Shown here: positions 59,501 to 64,000 of the stretch, one piece after another
How the letters are laid out: each line of letters begins with the position of its first letter
Numbering within the stretch: the stretch's first letter is position 1
Source of the DNA: Paraphysomonas bandaiensis
Taxonomy: Eukaryota; Chrysophyceae
Assembly: GCA_965644295.1 (NCBI GenBank)
Contig: CBFFRP010000001.1
Coordinates: 1 to 64,000 of the forward strand
DNA length: 64,000 bases
Direction: 5' to 3'
Program-made: the position numbers and the translations under genes
The notes under the pieces: model-generated
What the model saw: the letters and a program-made list of their open reading frames with translations, nothing else
What the model was told of the DNA's origin: nothing
Databases searched by the model: none

Positions 59501-62500
59501 TACACATATCTTATATGCACATATCTTATATGCACATATCTTATATGCACATATCTTATATAGACATATCTTATATGCACATCTCTTATATGCACATATC
59601 TTATATACACATATCTTATATACATCACACTAATCTTTTATGCACATATCTTATATACACATATCTTATATACACATATCTTATATACACTAATCTTATA
59701 TGCACATATCTTATATACACATATCTTATATGCACATATCTTTTATGCACATATCTTATATACACATGTCTTATGTACATCACACTAATCTTATATGCAC
59801 ATATCTTATATAGACATATCTTATATACACATCTCTTATATGCACATATCTTATATACACATATCTTATATACACATATCTTATATACACATATCTTATA
59901 TGCACATATCTTATATACATCACACTAATCTTATATGCACATATCTTTTATGCACATATCTTATATACACATATCTTATGTACATCACACTAATCTTATA
60001 TGCACATATCTTATATGCACATATCTTATATACACATATCTTATATGCACATATCTTATATGCACATATCTTATGTACACATATCTTATATACACTAATC
60101 TGGTATGCACATATCTTATATACATCATACTAATCTTATATGCACATATCTTTTATGCACATATCTTATATACGCATATCTTATATGCACATATCTTATA
60201 TACACATATCTTATATACATCACACTAATCTTATATGCACATATCTTATATACACATATCTTATATACATCACACTAATCTTATATGCACATATCTTATA
60301 TACACATATCTTATATACATCACACATATCTTATATGCACATATCTTATATGCACATATCTTATATGCACATAGCTTATATACACATATCTTATATACAC
60401 ATATCTTATATGCACATATCTTATATGCACATATCTTATATACACATATCTTATATGCACATATCTTATATACACATATCTTATATACACATATCTTATA
60501 TACACATATCTTATATACACATATCTTATATACACATATCTTATATGCACATATCTTATATACACATATCTTATATAGACATATCTTATATACACATATC
60601 TTATATACACTAATCTGATATGCACATATCTTATATACACATATCTTATATACACATATCTTATATACACATATCTTATATACACTAATCTGATATGCAC
60701 ATATCTTATATACACATATCTTATATGCACATATCTTATACACACATATCTTATATACGCATATCTTATATGCACATATCTTATATACACATATCTTATA
60801 TACATCACACTAATCTTATATGCACATATCTTATATACACATATCTTATATACATCACACTAATCTTATATGCACATATCTTATATACACATATCTTATA
60901 TACATCACACATATCTTATATGCACATATCTTATATGCACATATCTTATATGCACATAGCTTATATACACATATCTTATATACACATATCTTATATACAT
61001 CACACTAATCTTATATGCACATATCTTATATACACATATCTTATATGCACATATCTTATATACACATATCTTATATACACATATCTTATATACACATATC
61101 TTATATGCACATATCTTATATACACATATCTTATATAGACATATCTTATATACACATATCTTATATGCACATATCTTATATGCACATATCTTATATGCAC
61201 ATATCTTATATAGACATATCTTATATACACATCTCTTATATGCACATATCTTATATACACATATCTTATATACATCACACTAATCTTTTATGCACATATC
61301 TTATATACACATATCTTATATACACATATCTTATATACACTAATCTTATATGCACATATCTTATATACACATATCTTATATGCACATATCTTTTATGCAC
61401 ATATCTTATATACACATGTCTTATGTACATCACACTAATCTTATATGCACATATCTTATATAGACATATCTTATATACACATCTCTTATATGCACATATC
61501 TTATATACACATATCTTATATGCACATATCTTATATGCACATATCTTATATACACATATCTTATATACACATATCTTATATACACATATCTTATATGCAC
61601 ATATCTTATATACATCACACTAATCTTATATGCACATATCTTTTATGCACATATCTTATATACACATATCTTATGTACATCACACTAATCTTATATGCAC
61701 ATATCTTATATGCACATATCTTATATACACATATCTTATATGCACATATCTTATATGCACATATCTTATGTACACATATCTTATATACACTAATCTGGTA
61801 TGCACATATCTTATATACATCATACTAATCTTATATGCACATATCTTTTATGCACATATCTTATATACGCATATCTTATATGCACATATCTTATATACAC
61901 ATATCTTATATACATCACACTAATCTTATATGCACATATCTTATATACACATATCTTATATGCACATATCTTATATGCACATATCTTATGTACACATATC
62001 TTATATACACTAATCTGGTATGCACATATCTTATATACATCATACTAATCTTATATGCACATATCTTTTATGCACATATCTTATATACGCATATCTTATA
62101 TGCACATATCTTATATACACATATCTTATATACATCACACTAATCTTATATGCACATATCTTATATACACATATCTTATATACATCACACTAATCTTATA
62201 TGCACATATCTTATATACACATATCTTATATACATCACACATATCTTATATGCACATATCTTATATGCACATATCTTATATGCACATAGCTTATATACAC
62301 ATATCTTATATACACATATCTTATATACATCACACTAATCTTATATACACATATCTTATATGCACATATCTTATATGCACATATCTTATATGCACATATC
62401 TTATATAGACATATCTTATATACACATCTCTTAAATGCACATATCTTATATACACATATCTTATATACATCACACTAATCTTTTATGCACATATCTTATA

Positions 62501-64000
62501 TACACATATCTTATATACACATATCTTATATACACTAATCTTATATGCACATATCTTATATACACATATCTTATATGCACATATCTTTTATGCACATATC
62601 TTATATACACATGTCTTACGTACATCACACTAATCTTATATGCACATATCTTATATGCACATATCTTATATGCACATAGCTTATATACACATATCTTATA
62701 TACACATATCTTATATACATCACACTAATCTTATATGCACATATCTTATATACACATATCTTATATGCACATATCTTATATACACATATCTTATATACAC
62801 ATATCTTATATACACATATCTTATATGCACATATCTTATATACACATATCTTATATAGACATATCTTATATACACATATCTTATATGCACATATCTTATA
62901 TGCACATATCTTATATGCACATATCTTATATACACATCTCTTAAATGCACATATCTTATATACACATATCTTATATACATCACACTAATCTTTTATGCAC
63001 ATATCTTATATACACATATCTTATATACACATATCTTATATACACTAATCTTATATGCACATATCTTATATACACATATCTTATATGCACATATCTTTTA
63101 TGCACATATCTTATATACACATGTCTTATGTACATCACACTAATCTTATATGCACATATCTTATATACACTAATCTTATATGCACATATCTTATATACAC
63201 ATATCTTATATACACATATCTTATATGCACATATCTTATATACATCACACTAATCTTATATGCACATATCTTTTATGCACATATCTTATATACACATATC
63301 TTATGTACATCACACTAATCTTATATGCACATATCTTATATGCACATATCTTATATACACATATCTTATATACATCACACTAATCTTATATGCACTTATC
63401 TTATATACACATATCTTATATGCATCACACTAATCTTATATGCACATATCTTATATACACATATCTTATATGCACATATCTTATATACACATATCTTATA
63501 TACACATATCTTATATGCACATATCTTATATACGCATATCTTAATATACACATATCTTATATACACATATCTTATATAGACATATCTTATATACACATAT
63601 CTTATATACACATATCTTATATGCACATATCTTATATACACATATCTTATATACACATATCTTATATGCACATATCTTATATGCACATATCTTATATAGA
63701 CATATCTTATATACACATATCCTATATGCACATATCTTATATACACATATCTTATATACATCACACTAATCTTATATACACATATCTTATATACACATAT
63801 CTTATATACGCATATCTTATATACATCACACTAATCTTATATGCACATATCTTATATGCACATATCTTATATACACATATCTTATATACACATATCTTAT
63901 ATGCACATATCTTATATGCACATATCTTATATAGACATATCTTATATACACATATCCTATATGCACATATCTTATATACACATATCTTATATACATCACA
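53588..64000 (+). repeat. 15-bp minisatellite array, at least 10.4 kb, with higher-order units
   Basis: The unit is 'atatcttatatgcac', with variants tacac and tagac at the end; 20-bp variants ending 'acatcacactaatc' punctuate it. The array runs to the window end. Because 15 is a multiple of 3 and the unit has no stop in several frames, long false ORFs appear on both strands. Identical long blocks recur: the block at 56960-57330 returns at 57480 (offset 520), 58725 and, with a 15-bp insertion, 59245. A 1780-bp block spacing links 58015 and 59795, and 4470 bp links 56225 and 60695. It lies in the first intron of the thiolase gene. Confidence 0.95.

Noticed and set aside
53521-63764. Dozens of open frames such as 'MHISYIHISY' or 'MYIRYVYIRY' repeats
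   Set aside because: The 15-bp unit keeps frame and lacks stops, so these follow from the repeat alone. They overlap on both strands and lie in an intron.
53588-64000. CRISPR-like array
   Set aside because: Units abut directly without spacers and the host is a eukaryote; this is a tandem minisatellite.
1-64000. tRNA, rRNA or spliceosomal RNA genes
   Set aside because: I looked for A-box/B-box pairs and conserved rRNA words and saw none that convinced; a covariance-model scan would be decisive.

Overview
The window is nuclear DNA of a microbial eukaryote. Genes are broken by many short GT-AG introns (about 43-146 nt), an interstitial TTAGGG-type telomeric tract is present, and there are large tandem repeats and several classes of mobile element. 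The gene set (TMTC, GRAM-VASt, SLC4, a PH/DUF1336 protein, a B-box/IQ/SAM protein) does not fix the lineage. I suspect a protist (for example stramenopile or early holozoan), but that is only an inference. All spliced models below were built by hand: reading phase is kept across every junction and family motifs are restored by the splices.

Layout. 1-4.5 kb: a 1.57-kb direct repeat followed by a gag/retropepsin-like reading frame. 4.5-6.0 kb: a relic of a terminal-inverted-repeat (TIR) element, a 61-bp copy of part of the neighbouring PHD gene, and an interstitial telomere tract. 6.0-9.4 kb (-): RING/PHD/KOW-like chromatin protein. 9.9-13.9 kb (+): TMTC O-mannosyltransferase. 15.7-17.0 kb (-): DUF1254/DUF1214 membrane protein. 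17.7-19.6 kb (+): SLC4 bicarbonate/borate transporter. 21.1-23.0 kb (-): B-box/WW-like/IQ/SAM protein. 23.6-29.1 kb (+): 1564-aa armadillo protein. 29.2-31.2 kb: TIR fragment, hAT transposase remnant, GC-rich minisatellite. 31.7-33.7 kb (+): PH/DUF1336 protein. 34-35.9 kb: nested TIR elements. 36.1-38.5 kb (-): GRAM-VASt lipid-transfer protein. 38.6-40.0 kb: a 1.35-kb (TATG)n tract. 40.3-44.3 kb (+): ubiquitin-type E1 enzyme. 44.6-46.5 kb: nested TIR elements carrying an unrecognised ORF. 47.6-49.0 kb (+): F-box/ankyrin/PHD fusion. 49.7-52.1 kb: LTR element without recognisable retroviral genes. 52.3-52.7 kb (-): proteasome assembly chaperone PSMG4. 53.3 kb to the end (+): first exon of a thiolase whose first intron is at least 10.4 kb of a 15-bp minisatellite with higher-order organisation.

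Two organising patterns stand out. Genes occur mainly as head-to-head pairs sharing a 0.5-0.6 kb spacer, or 1.7 kb where a microsatellite has expanded. The recognisable transposons lie in the tail-to-tail gaps or beside the 3' end of a gene, and none lies in a head-to-head spacer. The element family with TA-flanked TIRs and a conserved C-terminal 'KGRPPDQ' protein tail is the best candidate for something undescribed. The genes look like ordinary cellular functions (ubiquitin activation, proteasome assembly, ER glycosylation, lipid transfer, anion transport) and do not form one pathway.
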